A stretch of DNA of 46,333 nt from an uncultured Prevotellaceae bacterium (lineage in GTDB: Bacteria > Bacteroidota > Bacteroidia > Bacteroidales > Bacteroidaceae): the NCBI GenBank assembly GCA_902764705.1, contig CACWWZ010000033.1:1-46333 (forward strand), given 5' to 3'. Under the pieces are notes generated by a model that ran no database searches, was not told where the DNA came from, and saw only the letters and a list, made by a program, of their open reading frames with translations. The position numbers were made by a program, and so were the translations under genes. This document shows positions 14,855 to 23,511 of the stretch, piece by piece (the first letter of the stretch is position 1; every line of letters starts with the position of its first letter).

Positions 14855-17196
14855 GAAGACTGATTTCCTGCCTCCTGATATCATGCTGCATGACATTTGT
14901 TGTGCAGGCTCAGACCTATAACCAGTTGGACGATAGCGGAAACTTCACTCAGCGTAATGAAAACAGCCCTTTCAACCCCAATAGCAACGACACAACCTCG
15001 AGTGCTAAGGAAGTACCATATGGTGTCTATTCCTGGACGTTACACCGCAAGTTCGGTGACATCATTCCCGCAGAGACGGATACACTCCATCATCTGTTCC
15101 AGAACACCATATACAACACGGGCATTTACGGAAATTTCAATTCGATTGGCAACAACTATACCGCCCGTCAGAACCGCATCTTCACTGATCGTCCAGGTAT
15201 CAGCAATTTCTTTTTTACGGACGCATACAGCTATACCACCAAGGAGCCTGACGCTTTCCTGTTTATGAATACGCTGTCGCCCTATACCAACATTACTTAC
15301 GACAACTGTGGTGACAAACAATTCGGAGAAGACCATATCGAAGCCAAGTTTGGTGTCAATGCCACCAAAAATCTCGGTATAGGTTTCAATCTTGACTACC
15401 ATTACGGCATGGGGTATTTTGCCAACCAGAGCACCTCGCACTTCCGTTCTACCTTCTATGGTTATTACACAGGTGATAAATACCAAATGCATTTCCTGGG
15501 CTCGCTCTATCACCGCAAAGCCACTGAGAACGGAGGAATCGTCAATGATGAGTATATTACCCACCCTGAGACTCAGCAGGACCAGTTTACGGAGGAAGAA
15601 ATCCCAACGGTGCTTTCACAAAACTGGAATCGCAACAATTCACAGCATTTATTCTTCTCGCACCGTTACAACATCGGTTTCTACAAACGTGTACCATTAA
15701 CAGCAGAAGAAATCAAGGCTCGTGAGTTTGCCAGGAAATCGGCCGAAGAGAAAGAAGCCCGCGAAAACAAAAAGCAGGGGCCAGAGGGGCGCGATGTCAT
15801 GAATTCCCCAGCAAAAGGTCCTAAAGGCCGTCCTGTCAATGCAAAGATTATGGGTGACGAACCCGACCGAGAAAAACCTGATTTAGCTAACGACACTACA
15901 CGCATCAAGGTTGACACAGATGCTAAAATGGACAGTTTGATGAAGGTTCAGGCCATGCAAGACTCTCTTGATGCAACGACCAAAAAGATGTATGTTCCTG
16001 TAACGAGCATTATCCACACAGTAGATATCAACAACTATGACCGCATCTATCAGGCCTATGCCACTCCCAGCAGCAAGTACTATGCCAACACCTTCTATAC
16101 TTTGAACGACGATAATGCCTACCGTGGTGACTCCATCTACGACAAGACACAGTTTCTGTCCATCAAAAACACTGCTGCACTTGCTCTGTTAGAAGGCTTC
16201 AATAAATATATGAAGGCAGGGTTAAAGGCTTTTGTGTCGTATGAATACCGTAAATACCAAATGCCCGATTTGACGGGTGACTCTACTGCATACTTCATGA
16301 ACAAATGGACAGGACACTGTCTGAATATCGGTGGACAGCTGTCGCGCCACCAAGGCAAGACCTTCCATTTCGACCTGGAAGCAGAATTAGGCGTAACAGG
16401 AATGGATGCCGGCTCATTGGCCATTGATTTTAATACAGACCTCAATTTCCCACTCTTCGGTGATACCGTACAGTTGGCAGCAAAGGCTTATTTTCATCGC
16501 GTCACCCCCAATTTCTTCCTGAATAATTACCATTCAAAGCATCTTTGGTGGAATCAAGATCTGGATAGCGAAACGCGTACGCATGTTGAAGGTCTCTTCA
16601 GTTACCAAAAGACCCAAACCCAACTCCGTATAGCCATCGACGAGATACAGAAATACACGTATTTCGGCATGAAATACACACTTGACGACCAACTGAACAG
16701 AACGGGATTGACGGGCGGCGTTTTTCAAGAGTCTGGCAATATTAATGTGTTGACAGCACAGTTGATGCAGAATTTCCAATTGGGACCGCTGAATTGGGAG
16801 AATGTGGTAACCTACCAGAATTCTAGCAACACCGAGGTATTGCCATTACCTGCACTGAACGTGTTCTCGAACCTCTTCCTGAAGTTCAAGATAGCCCGTG
16901 TATTGGATGTCGAACTTGGTGGTTGTGTCACCTACTTCACCAAATACGAGGCACCTGACTATTTGCCAATGCTAAACCAATTTGCGATTCAGCAAAATGC
17001 TGAAAGCCGTGTTGAATTGGGCGGTTATCCGTTTGTCGATGTCTATGCCAACATGCAGCTGAAACGTGCCCGATTCTTCGTCGCAATGACTCACGTCAAT
17101 GCAGGATCTGGTTCGAAGATGCAGTTCCTGACGCCTCACTACCCAATGAATAATCGGACATTCAGAATGGGTGTCTCATGGACTTTTATCAATTAG
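14851..17196 (+). CDS. Putative porin (Porin_10 type)
   Basis: A 781-residue outer-membrane protein with a signal peptide (MRRLISCLLISCCMTFVVQAQ). The rest is typical of Bacteroidota Porin_10 proteins: an N-terminal stretch YGVYSWTLHRKFGDI, many amphipathic strands rich in aromatic residues, and the final strand FRMGVSWTFIN with a C-terminal aromatic residue pattern recognised by the BAM complex. An unusual charged, flexible insertion occupies about residues 285-360 (EEIKAREFARKSAEEKEARE and on to KPDLANDTTRIKV), probably an extramembrane loop or coiled coil. The substrate is unknown. It overlaps the small membrane protein gene. Confidence 0.85.
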   Translation: MRRLISCLLISCCMTFVVQAQTYNQLDDSGNFTQRNENSPFNPNSNDTTSSAKEVPYGVYSWTLHRKFGDIIPAETDTLHHLFQNTIYNTGIYGNFNSIGNNYTARQNRIFTDRPGISNFFFTDAYSYTTKEPDAFLFMNTLSPYTNITYDNCGDKQFGEDHIEAKFGVNATKNLGIGFNLDYHYGMGYFANQSTSHFRSTFYGYYTGDKYQMHFLGSLYHRKATENGGIVNDEYITHPETQQDQFTEEEIPTVLSQNWNRNNSQHLFFSHRYNIGFYKRVPLTAEEIKAREFARKSAEEKEARENKKQGPEGRDVMNSPAKGPKGRPVNAKIMGDEPDREKPDLANDTTRIKVDTDAKMDSLMKVQAMQDSLDATTKKMYVPVTSIIHTVDINNYDRIYQAYATPSSKYYANTFYTLNDDNAYRGDSIYDKTQFLSIKNTAALALLEGFNKYMKAGLKAFVSYEYRKYQMPDLTGDSTAYFMNKWTGHCLNIGGQLSRHQGKTFHFDLEAELGVTGMDAGSLAIDFNTDLNFPLFGDTVQLAAKAYFHRVTPNFFLNNYHSKHLWWNQDLDSETRTHVEGLFSYQKTQTQLRIAIDEIQKYTYFGMKYTLDDQLNRTGLTGGVFQESGNINVLTAQLMQNFQLGPLNWENVVTYQNSSNTEVLPLPALNVFSNLFLKFKIARVLDVELGGCVTYFTKYEAPDYLPMLNQFAIQQNAESRVELGGYPFVDVYANMQLKRARFFVAMTHVNAGSGSKMQFLTPHYPMNNRTFRMGVSWTFIN

Positions 17197-17200
17197 TACA

Positions 17201-17836
17201 ATGATGACGCAGAACCCTTCCCTTGACTTGGTGGAATTTGTAGAAACACAAATTCTTCCCCAATATGCTCAATTTGACAAGGCTCATAATATGGAGCATG
17301 CCACACGGGTTATCCGCCGTTCATTGGATTTGGCCCGTAAAACCGGGGCCGACCTCAATATGGCTTACGCCATTGCTGCCTACCACGATTTAGGGCTCTC
17401 CGGTCCTCGTGCTATACACCATTTGACGAGCGGGAAAATTTTAATTGCCGATGCAAGGCTTAAACGCTGGTTCTCTGCAGAACAGTTGAAGATGATGAAG
17501 GAGGCTGTAGAGGATCACCGCGCATCAGCATCAAGAGCACCGCGCAGCATCTATGGTAAGATTGTAGCAGAAGCCGATCGCGACATCGATCCCGAGACTG
17601 TCATCCGCCGTACCATTCAATATGGCCTTTCCAACTATCCCCAACTGGACAAGGAGGGGCATTGGCAACGTTTTATGCAGCATATGGACGAAAAATATTC
17701 CGTCAACGGCTACATCCGTCTTTGGATACAAGGTTCGGAGAATGAACGCAAACTGAATGAATTGCGAAAGCTGATTACCGCCCCCGACGAAATGCGGCAG
17801 GTGTTTGACAAGATATTTACAGAAGAGACAGCATGA
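17201..17836 (+). CDS. HD-domain phosphohydrolase
   Basis: With the start at 17,201, just after the porin stop codon, the product is 211 residues. The frame is open further upstream, but that part overlaps the porin's last strand. It is an HD-domain protein: metal ligands are H33 in HNMEHATRV (with H29 nearby), H62-D63 in YHDLG, and a later D in AEADRDID. HD proteins of this size hydrolyse phosphoester bonds in nucleotides or related compounds; the substrate cannot be inferred. The last 4 nt overlap the menA start, so the two are translationally coupled. Confidence 0.8.
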   Translation: MMTQNPSLDLVEFVETQILPQYAQFDKAHNMEHATRVIRRSLDLARKTGADLNMAYAIAAYHDLGLSGPRAIHHLTSGKILIADARLKRWFSAEQLKMMKEAVEDHRASASRAPRSIYGKIVAEADRDIDPETVIRRTIQYGLSNYPQLDKEGHWQRFMQHMDEKYSVNGYIRLWIQGSENERKLNELRKLITAPDEMRQVFDKIFTEETA

Positions 17837-18747
17837 GCGAAGAGAATATCAAACAAAATTCGCTGAAAGCATGGTTGCTGGCAGCTCGTCCGAAGACACT
17901 GACTGGGTGTGCCGTTCCTGTGGTGATAGGATTGGCTTTAGCTTATACCGATGACCAAGTATATTATGACGGTAGTGCATTCAGCTGGCTAGCGGCAGTG
18001 CTATGCCTGTTGTTTGCATTTGCCATGCAGATTGATGCCAATTTTGTTAACGATTTCTTCGATTATGTCCGCGGCAATGATGACGCCAGCACACGTCTGG
18101 GCCCCTTGAGGGCCTGCACACAGGGCTGGGTTACCTTAGAAGCCATGAAACATGCTATCGCTTCAACCACTGTGTTGGCTTGTCTCGTAGGATTGCCGTT
18201 AGTCTATTTCGGCGGATTCGAAATGATAGCCGTCGGATTGCTTTGCGTGGTATTCTGTTTCCTTTATACCACCCATCTCTCCTACATAGGAATGGGCGAC
18301 GTTTTGGTGTTGGTATTCTTTGGCATTGTTCCCGTCTGCTGTACCTATTATGTTCAGTTACATACTGTCACTTGGCAGGTAATTATAGCTTCTGTAGCCT
18401 GCGGATTGGTCATCGATGGACTGCTAATCGTCAACAACTACCGTGACCGCTACAACGATGAAGCAGACGGTAAACGCACGTTGGTAGTGATGCTTGGAGC
18501 TGATGCAACAGAATGGCTCTATCTGGCGCTGGGGTGCATAGCCTGTCTGATTGGGCTGGTGTTTTGGGCAAACGGGCATATACTGGCTTTCGTATTGCCG
18601 TTCATCTATTTGCTGTTCCACACATTCACGTGGATAAAAATGCGTCGCATGAATTATGGACGCCAATTGAACGAATGTCTGGGCGAGACGGCACGCAATA
18701 TCTTTATCTATGGTCTCTGCGTAACCATCGGACTGCTATTGCTGTAA
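17833..18747 (+). CDS. menA: 1,4-dihydroxy-2-naphthoate polyprenyltransferase
   Basis: The 304-residue integral membrane enzyme attaches the polyprenyl chain to dihydroxynaphthoate in menaquinone synthesis. Both aspartate-rich UbiA-family motifs are present: NDFFDYVRGND starting at N73 and NNYRDRYNDEADGKRTL around 196-212. About eight to nine transmembrane helices are visible, and the opening AWLLAARPKTLTGCAVPVV is characteristic of MenA rather than UbiA. The methyltransferase for the next step is encoded about 3 kb further on (ubiE, 21,966). The gene overlaps the HD gene by 4 nt. Confidence 0.92.
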   Translation: MSEENIKQNSLKAWLLAARPKTLTGCAVPVVIGLALAYTDDQVYYDGSAFSWLAAVLCLLFAFAMQIDANFVNDFFDYVRGNDDASTRLGPLRACTQGWVTLEAMKHAIASTTVLACLVGLPLVYFGGFEMIAVGLLCVVFCFLYTTHLSYIGMGDVLVLVFFGIVPVCCTYYVQLHTVTWQVIIASVACGLVIDGLLIVNNYRDRYNDEADGKRTLVVMLGADATEWLYLALGCIACLIGLVFWANGHILAFVLPFIYLLFHTFTWIKMRRMNYGRQLNECLGETARNIFIYGLCVTIGLLLL

Positions 18748-18757
18748 AACAACAACC

Positions 18758-18910
18758 TTATTTCAGATACAGCCAATAGAGCGCTGCTGCTACCAGAATG
18801 AGAATAATGGTAACGACGGACTTAATCATGCAAGAAGCCACCTTCTTCACAACGATAAAACCGATAATAATCAGCGCCAGCAAGGCAATATAATAGGTCA
18901 TATTCTCCAT
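18758..18910 (-). CDS. Small single-domain membrane protein, 50 aa
   Basis: A short minus-strand frame between menA and the pseudouridine synthase gene, beginning MENMTYYIALLALIIIGFIV. It has two hydrophobic segments separated by VKKVASCMIKS and ends WLYLK. The coding look (hydrophobic run interrupted by basic residues, stop directly after) and its position 48 nt downstream of the codirectional rluA-type gene suggest a real small membrane protein. Function unknown. Confidence 0.55.
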   Translation of the reverse strand: MENMTYYIALLALIIIGFIVVKKVASCMIKSVVTIILILVAAALYWLYLK

Positions 18911-18915
18911 TTTTT

Positions 18916-18956
18916 AACTCCTTTAAATCCTCAACTCCTTCTCTCCTCAACTCCTT
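18916..18956. repeat. AACTCCTT repeat, 16-17 bp spacing
   Basis: AACTCCTT occurs at 18,916, 18,933 and 18,949. On the minus strand this reads as AAGGAGTT three times between the stop of the pseudouridine synthase gene and the start of the 50-aa gene; the last copy lies at a suitable distance to act as a ribosome binding site. Confidence 0.55.
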
Positions 18957-18958
18957 CC

Positions 18959-19855
18959 CTACTTCTTCTTAAACAAATGCCTAAACATAGCAGGCACTGG
19001 AGTTTCAAACTCCATGGGCTGACGAGTGACGGGATGATAGAAGCACAATAGCCAGGCATGCAGACAGAGACGATGAAGCGGGTCGTCGCCATTACCATAC
19101 TTCGTATCGCCACAAACGGGATGTCCCATATCGGCAGCATGTACACGAATCTGGTTCTTTCTGCCCGTTTCCAATTTAAACTCCACCAGCGAATGTTCCG
19201 TCGTGCGATCCATTACGTAGAAATGGGTAATAGCCAGCTTACCGCCATTGTCGTAGGGTGATGAATAGGTCACGTAGGCCTTATTATCCTTCAACCAGTT
19301 CTCGATAGTACCTTCGTCCTGCTCCATCTCACCAGACAACACAGCGACATAGCGGCGGTCGTAGACCATCTGATGCCAATTATGCTCCAACATCTGCTCC
19401 GTGTCCATATCCTTGGCGTAAACCATCAATCCCGATGTCTCGCGGTCCAGACGGTGTACGACATGAGCGGTGCAGTTCTGGCGGGACTTCTTGAAATACT
19501 CGTCCAAAACGGCCTTGACATTCAGTGACGAATGACCTGCCGCCATTGAAAGAATACCTACGGCTTTCTCTACCACAATCAGCCAGCGGTCCTCATAGAC
19601 AATCTTCACATATCGGCTCCGAAAAGGCTGTTGATTACGCTTCGTCTTCGACACTGCAACCTTCATGCCAGGCTGTAACAGATAATCAAACTGTGTTACC
19701 GTCTTGCCATTAACCTTAATACCCTGACCCTGAAGGGTTTGCTTAATCTTGGTACGGCTCTGTTGGACGTTAGCCAGCAGAAACTCAAGAAGCGGTTGTT
19801 CCTGACTAACCGTCAGGTGCTCCCATTCTCCCTGTACATTTGTATTATATCTCAT
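18959..19855 (-). CDS. RluA-family 23S rRNA/tRNA pseudouridine synthase
   Basis: Started at the ATG at 19,855 (MRYNTNVQGEWEHLTVSQEQ), the product is 298 residues; a longer open frame exists, but its first 51 residues overlap the promoter of the opposite gene. An S4 RNA-binding domain occupies about residues 20-70 and the RluA catalytic domain follows, with the catalytic aspartate D137 in HRLDRETSG and the conserved GRKNQIRVHAADMGHPVCGD. The enzyme turns specific uridines in structured RNA into pseudouridine. The layout fits RluD/RluC, but the target site is uncertain. It is divergent from phoH. Confidence 0.88.
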   Translation of the reverse strand: MRYNTNVQGEWEHLTVSQEQPLLEFLLANVQQSRTKIKQTLQGQGIKVNGKTVTQFDYLLQPGMKVAVSKTKRNQQPFRSRYVKIVYEDRWLIVVEKAVGILSMAAGHSSLNVKAVLDEYFKKSRQNCTAHVVHRLDRETSGLMVYAKDMDTEQMLEHNWHQMVYDRRYVAVLSGEMEQDEGTIENWLKDNKAYVTYSSPYDNGGKLAITHFYVMDRTTEHSLVEFKLETGRKNQIRVHAADMGHPVCGDTKYGNGDDPLHRLCLHAWLLCFYHPVTRQPMEFETPVPAMFRHLFKKK

Positions 19856-19966
19856 AGCCAGTGCAAAGTTAGGACATTTTTCCGAAACGGCCAAACAAAA
19901 GGCAAAAAGACACGCAAAAAATAATGAAAAATAGAGTAAATGCTTGCAGAAGTCGAAATAAATGTG

Positions 19967-19974
19967 TACCTTTG
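19967..19974 (+). promoter_or_regulatory. -7 promoter element for phoH
   Basis: TACCTTTG (TAnnTTTG) lies 20 bp before the ATG at 19,994 and so decides that start over the longer open frame beginning at 19,940. Confidence 0.65.
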
Positions 19975-19993
19975 CGGGCATATTATAGTTTTC

Positions 19994-20992
19994 ATGATAG
20001 AGAAGCATATCGTATTAGAAGACATCGACCCGGTGATGTTCTATGGCATTGGGAATCAGTACCTGCAAATGTTGCGGGCCCTGTTTCCGAAATTGCGTAT
20101 CGTAGCACGCGATAACGTGATGCGCATCTTGGGTGATGAGGAGCAGATGGCTGCTTTTCAGGAAGCTGCCGAGAAAATACGCCAACACATTGTCCGTTTC
20201 AACGCGCTCCGCGAGGAGGATATACTTGATATCGTAAAAGGACATCGTACGCAGGACGACGTTCCTGACGGTGTGGTAGTCTACTCTATGTCCGGACGTG
20301 CCATCAAGGCTCGCAGCGAGAACCAGCAACGTCTTATCGATGCTTTTCATGAGAACGACATGGTGTTTGCTGTAGGTCCTGCCGGAACAGGTAAGACGTA
20401 CCTCTCTATCGCACTGGCGGTGAAAGCGCTGAAAGAAAAGACGGCCAAGAAAATCATTCTGTCACGTCCTGCCGTAGAGGCTGGAGAGAAATTGGGATTC
20501 CTGCCTGGCGACATGAAGGATAAGATTGACCCCTATCTGCAACCGCTCTACGATGCACTTGAGGACATGCTGCCACAGGTAAAACTGAAGGATATGATGG
20601 AGAAACACATGATTCAGATAGCCCCGCTGGCATTTATGCGAGGACGCACTCTTTCGGACGCAGTGGTTATCCTGGACGAAGCCCAGAATACGACCCCCCA
20701 GCAGATCCGGATGTTCCTAACTCGCATGGGATGGAATACCAAGATGATTATCACGGGCGACATGACACAGATAGACCTGCCTCGTTCTCAGAAATCAGGA
20801 CTCGTCGAGGCACTGGGAATTCTCAGGGGTATCGAAGGCATCGGTGTCGTTGAACTGAACCGTAAGGATATTGTCCGCCACAAGCTGGTGACGCGCATCG
20901 TCAATGCTTATGAGCTTTTTGACAAGACTCGCGACAACATAATGGAACAAGATAAAGATAACAATAAAGATGAAAGCATTAACAAAGACTGA
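19994..20992 (+). CDS. phoH: PhoH family ATPase
   Basis: The 332-residue protein begins [20 protein letters not shown] and has the PhoH-type P-loop domain: Walker [11 protein letters not shown] around residue 130, Walker [10 protein letters not shown], and an N-terminal KH-like region ([15 protein letters not shown]). PhoH proteins are cytoplasmic ATPases linked to RNA metabolism and often sit next to ybeY; here the neighbour is purC instead. The C-terminus ([15 protein letters not shown]) is a low-complexity charged tail that overlaps the first 23 nt of purC in another frame. Confidence 0.9.
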   Translation: MIEKHIVLEDIDPVMFYGIGNQYLQMLRALFPKLRIVARDNVMRILGDEEQMAAFQEAAEKIRQHIVRFNALREEDILDIVKGHRTQDDVPDGVVVYSMSGRAIKARSENQQRLIDAFHENDMVFAVGPAGTGKTYLSIALAVKALKEKTAKKIILSRPAVEAGEKLGFLPGDMKDKIDPYLQPLYDALEDMLPQVKLKDMMEKHMIQIAPLAFMRGRTLSDAVVILDEAQNTTPQQIRMFLTRMGWNTKMIITGDMTQIDLPRSQKSGLVEALGILRGIEGIGVVELNRKDIVRHKLVTRIVNAYELFDKTRDNIMEQDKDNNKDESINKD

Positions 20993-21917
20993 CTTTAAGT
21001 TCGAAGGACAGAAGAGCGTGTATCATGGTAAGGTACGCGACGTGTATAACATCAACGACGACCTGATGGTCATGGTGGCCACCGACCGTATCTCAGCATT
21101 CGATGTAGTGCTGCCAAAGGGTATTCCTTTTAAAGGTCAGGTGCTCAACCAGATTGCTGCCAAGTTCCTTGATGCCACTACCGACATCTGCCCCAACTGG
21201 AAACTGGCCACCCCTGATCCAATGGTTACCGTGGGATTGAAGTGTGAGGGTTTCCGTGTGGAGATGATTATCCGCTCTATCCTGACGGGTTCTGCCTGGC
21301 GTGAGTACAAGAACGGCTGCCGTGAGTTGTGTGGTGTGAAGTTGCCAGATGGCATGAAGGAAAACGAACGTTTCCCCGAGCCCATCATCACCCCGACAAC
21401 CAAGGCTGACGAGGGTCACGACATGAACATCTCGAAGGAAGAGATTATCGCTCAGGGTATCGTTTCTGCTGAGGACTATGCCATCATGGAGGACTACACC
21501 CGCAAGATTTTTGCCCGTGGTCAGGAGATTGCCGCTAAGCGCGGACTGATTCTAGTAGATACCAAGTACGAGTTCGGCAAGCGCGACGGCAAGGTGTACC
21601 TCATCGACGAGATTCACACCCCCGACTCAAGCCGTTACTTCTATGCTGACGGCTATGAGGAGAAGTTGGCTAAAGGCGAGCCCCAGCGTCAGCTCTCGAA
21701 GGAGTTTGTCCGTCAGTGGCTCATCGAGCACAACTTCATGAACGAGCCTGGACAGACGATGCCTGAGATTACCGACGAGTATGCCGAGAGTGTCAGCGAC
21801 CGCTATATCGAGCTCTATGAGCACATCGTTGGCGAGAAGTTCGACAAGGCTACGGAAGAAGGCGACATCGCCGCCCGCATCGAAAAGAACGTAAGCGAAT
21901 ATCTGAAAACTAGATAA
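20970..21917 (+). CDS. purC: Phosphoribosylaminoimidazole-succinocarboxamide synthase
   Basis: The 315-residue SAICAR synthase joins aspartate to CAIR with ATP in purine synthesis. Conserved stretches are [15 protein letters not shown] at the N-terminus, [20 protein letters not shown], the [12 protein letters not shown] segment and the C-terminal [20 protein letters not shown] with HTPDSSRY. The length is that of the longer type seen in Bacteroidota. The start lies inside the end of phoH (23-nt overlap), so translation is probably coupled. The last two sense codons form the first unit of a CTAG array. purM lies 3.4 kb downstream. Confidence 0.95.
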   Translation: MKALTKTDFKFEGQKSVYHGKVRDVYNINDDLMVMVATDRISAFDVVLPKGIPFKGQVLNQIAAKFLDATTDICPNWKLATPDPMVTVGLKCEGFRVEMIIRSILTGSAWREYKNGCRELCGVKLPDGMKENERFPEPIITPTTKADEGHDMNISKEEIIAQGIVSAEDYAIMEDYTRKIFARGQEIAAKRGLILVDTKYEFGKRDGKVYLIDEIHTPDSSRYFYADGYEEKLAKGEPQRQLSKEFVRQWLIEHNFMNEPGQTMPEITDEYAESVSDRYIELYEHIVGEKFDKATEEGDIAARIEKNVSEYLKTR

Positions 21918-21958
21918 ACTAGTCATACTAGAGATACTAGTCCTACTAGAAATATTAG
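21910..21958. repeat. CTAG array, exact 9-bp period (5 CTAG plus one TTAG)
   Basis: CTAG starts at 21,910, 21,919, 21,928, 21,937 and 21,946, followed by TTAG at 21,955: six units, each exactly 9 bp. The first overlaps the last codons of purC and the array fills the 48-bp gap to ubiE. It has the same period and composition as the array at 4,100. Confidence 0.9.
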
Positions 21959-21965
21959 AATAAAA

Positions 21966-22697
21966 ATGTACCAGCAAGAGACGATAACCCCGTATAGCCA
22001 AGGCTCAAAAGCTCAGCAGGTGGAGCAGATGTTCGACAACATCGCTCCTACCTACGACACACTGAACCATCGTCTCTCCTGGAACATTGACAAAGGCTGG
22101 CGGCGCAAGGCCATCACCCAGATAAAACCTTACGCTCCCAAGAGTCTGTTAGACGTAGCGACGGGCACGGGCGACTTCGCTATACAAGCCTGTCAGCTGC
22201 TGGACGACATCCATATTACGGGCATCGACATCAGCGAAGGTATGATGGAGGTAGGCAGGAAGAAGGTTAGTCAGATGGGACTTACGAACCGAATCTGTTT
22301 CGAACGCGAGGACTGCACCCGTCTCTCCTACCCTGATGCGACATTCGATGCGGTGACGGCAGCTTTCGGCATCCGCAACTTCGACAACCTGGATCAAGGA
22401 CTGTCAGAGATGTGCCGCGTACTCCGAAAAGGTGGTGTTCTGAGCATCGTTGAACTGACAACACCCGTCTCGTTTCCCATGCGACAGTTGTTCCACGTCT
22501 ATGCCCACACGGTACTGCCCGTTTACGGACGACTCATCTCGCACGACAACAGTGCTTATTCGTACCTCACAAAAACCATCGAAGCTTTTCCGCAAGGTGA
22601 ACGCATGGTGGGGATTCTCTTGAAAGCAGGCTTCTCCGAAGCGTCGTTCCGACGACTCACCTTTGGCATCTGCACTATGTATTTTGCAATCAAATAG
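21966..22697 (+). CDS. ubiE: Demethylmenaquinone methyltransferase
   Basis: The 243-residue UbiE/MenG methylates demethylmenaquinone with S-adenosylmethionine, the last step of menaquinone synthesis. The class I methyltransferase motif I is [13 protein letters not shown] (about 61-73), motif II is GIDISEGMM, and the family signatures [20 protein letters not shown] and [20 protein letters not shown] are present. It pairs functionally with menA upstream. It lies between purC and aroE on the same strand. Confidence 0.94.
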   Translation: MYQQETITPYSQGSKAQQVEQMFDNIAPTYDTLNHRLSWNIDKGWRRKAITQIKPYAPKSLLDVATGTGDFAIQACQLLDDIHITGIDISEGMMEVGRKKVSQMGLTNRICFEREDCTRLSYPDATFDAVTAAFGIRNFDNLDQGLSEMCRVLRKGGVLSIVELTTPVSFPMRQLFHVYAHTVLPVYGRLISHDNSAYSYLTKTIEAFPQGERMVGILLKAGFSEASFRRLTFGICTMYFAIK

Positions 22698-22723
22698 TTT
22701 TCAGCTTAACAAACACAAACACT

Positions 22724-23470
22724 ATGGACAAGTACGGACTTATAGGATACCCGCTGGGGCACTCGTTCTCCATCAGTTATTTCAATCAAAAGTTCACCGA
22801 CGAGAACATTGATGCGGTGTACGAAAACTTTGAGATTCCCTCCATTGACATTTTGCCCGAAGTACTCGGTCAGAATCCGGAACTACGAGGACTGAACGTT
22901 ACCATTCCTTACAAAGAAAAGGTAATACCTTTCCTCGATAGTATTTCCCCTGAAGCCCGTGCCATCGGAGCAGTCAACGTCATACGCGTTACCCACGATG
23001 GGAAGGATGTAAAACTGAAAGGCTACAACTCCGACGTCATCGGTTTCACACAAAGCATTGAACCCATGCTTGAGAAAAAGTGGCACAAAAAAGCACTTAT
23101 ACTGGGGACCGGTGGAGCATCAAAGGCCATCGACTACGGACTGCGTAACCTAGGGTTGGAAACCGTCTTCGTTTCTCGCTACGAGCGTCCCGGAACCATT
23201 CAGTATGACAAAATCACGCCCGATGTGGTCAAGGAATATAACGTCATCGTCAACTGTACACCACTGGGCATGTATCCCAAAACGGAAGAGTGCCCGATGT
23301 TGCCCTATGAAGCGATGGACAGCCATACCATCCTCTACGACCTCATCTACAACCCTGACGAGACGCTCTTTATGAAACGTGGAGCCGAACATGGCACACA
23401 AACCAAAAACGGATTGGAAATGCTGCTTCTGCAGGCTTTTGCTTCGTGGGAGTTCTGGCATGAAGAGTAA
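22724..23470 (+). CDS. aroE: Shikimate dehydrogenase
   Basis: The 248-residue enzyme reduces 3-dehydroshikimate to shikimate with NADPH in aromatic amino-acid synthesis. The substrate-binding N-terminus shows GYPLGHSFSISYFNQKF (S residues bind shikimate) and LNVTIPYKEKV with the catalytic lysine, followed by AIGAVNVI. The NADPH site is LILGTGGASKAI near 120-131. The C-terminal NGLEMLLLQAFASWEFW is also typical. Slightly short, as is usual in Bacteroidota. A heptamer repeat begins directly after the stop codon. Confidence 0.94.
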   Translation: MDKYGLIGYPLGHSFSISYFNQKFTDENIDAVYENFEIPSIDILPEVLGQNPELRGLNVTIPYKEKVIPFLDSISPEARAIGAVNVIRVTHDGKDVKLKGYNSDVIGFTQSIEPMLEKKWHKKALILGTGGASKAIDYGLRNLGLETVFVSRYERPGTIQYDKITPDVVKEYNVIVNCTPLGMYPKTEECPMLPYEAMDSHTILYDLIYNPDETLFMKRGAEHGTQTKNGLEMLLLQAFASWEFWHEE

Positions 23471-23476
23471 GTAAGA

Positions 23477-23502
23477 GTTGAAAGTTGAGAGTTGAAAGTT
23501 GA
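23477..23502. repeat. GTTGA heptamer array, exact 7-bp period
   Basis: GTTGA starts at 23,477, 23,484, 23,491 and 23,498. It begins 7 nt after the aroE stop codon and ends just before the GTG start of the next gene. Confidence 0.85.
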
Positions 23503-23511
23503 TAGATTAAA

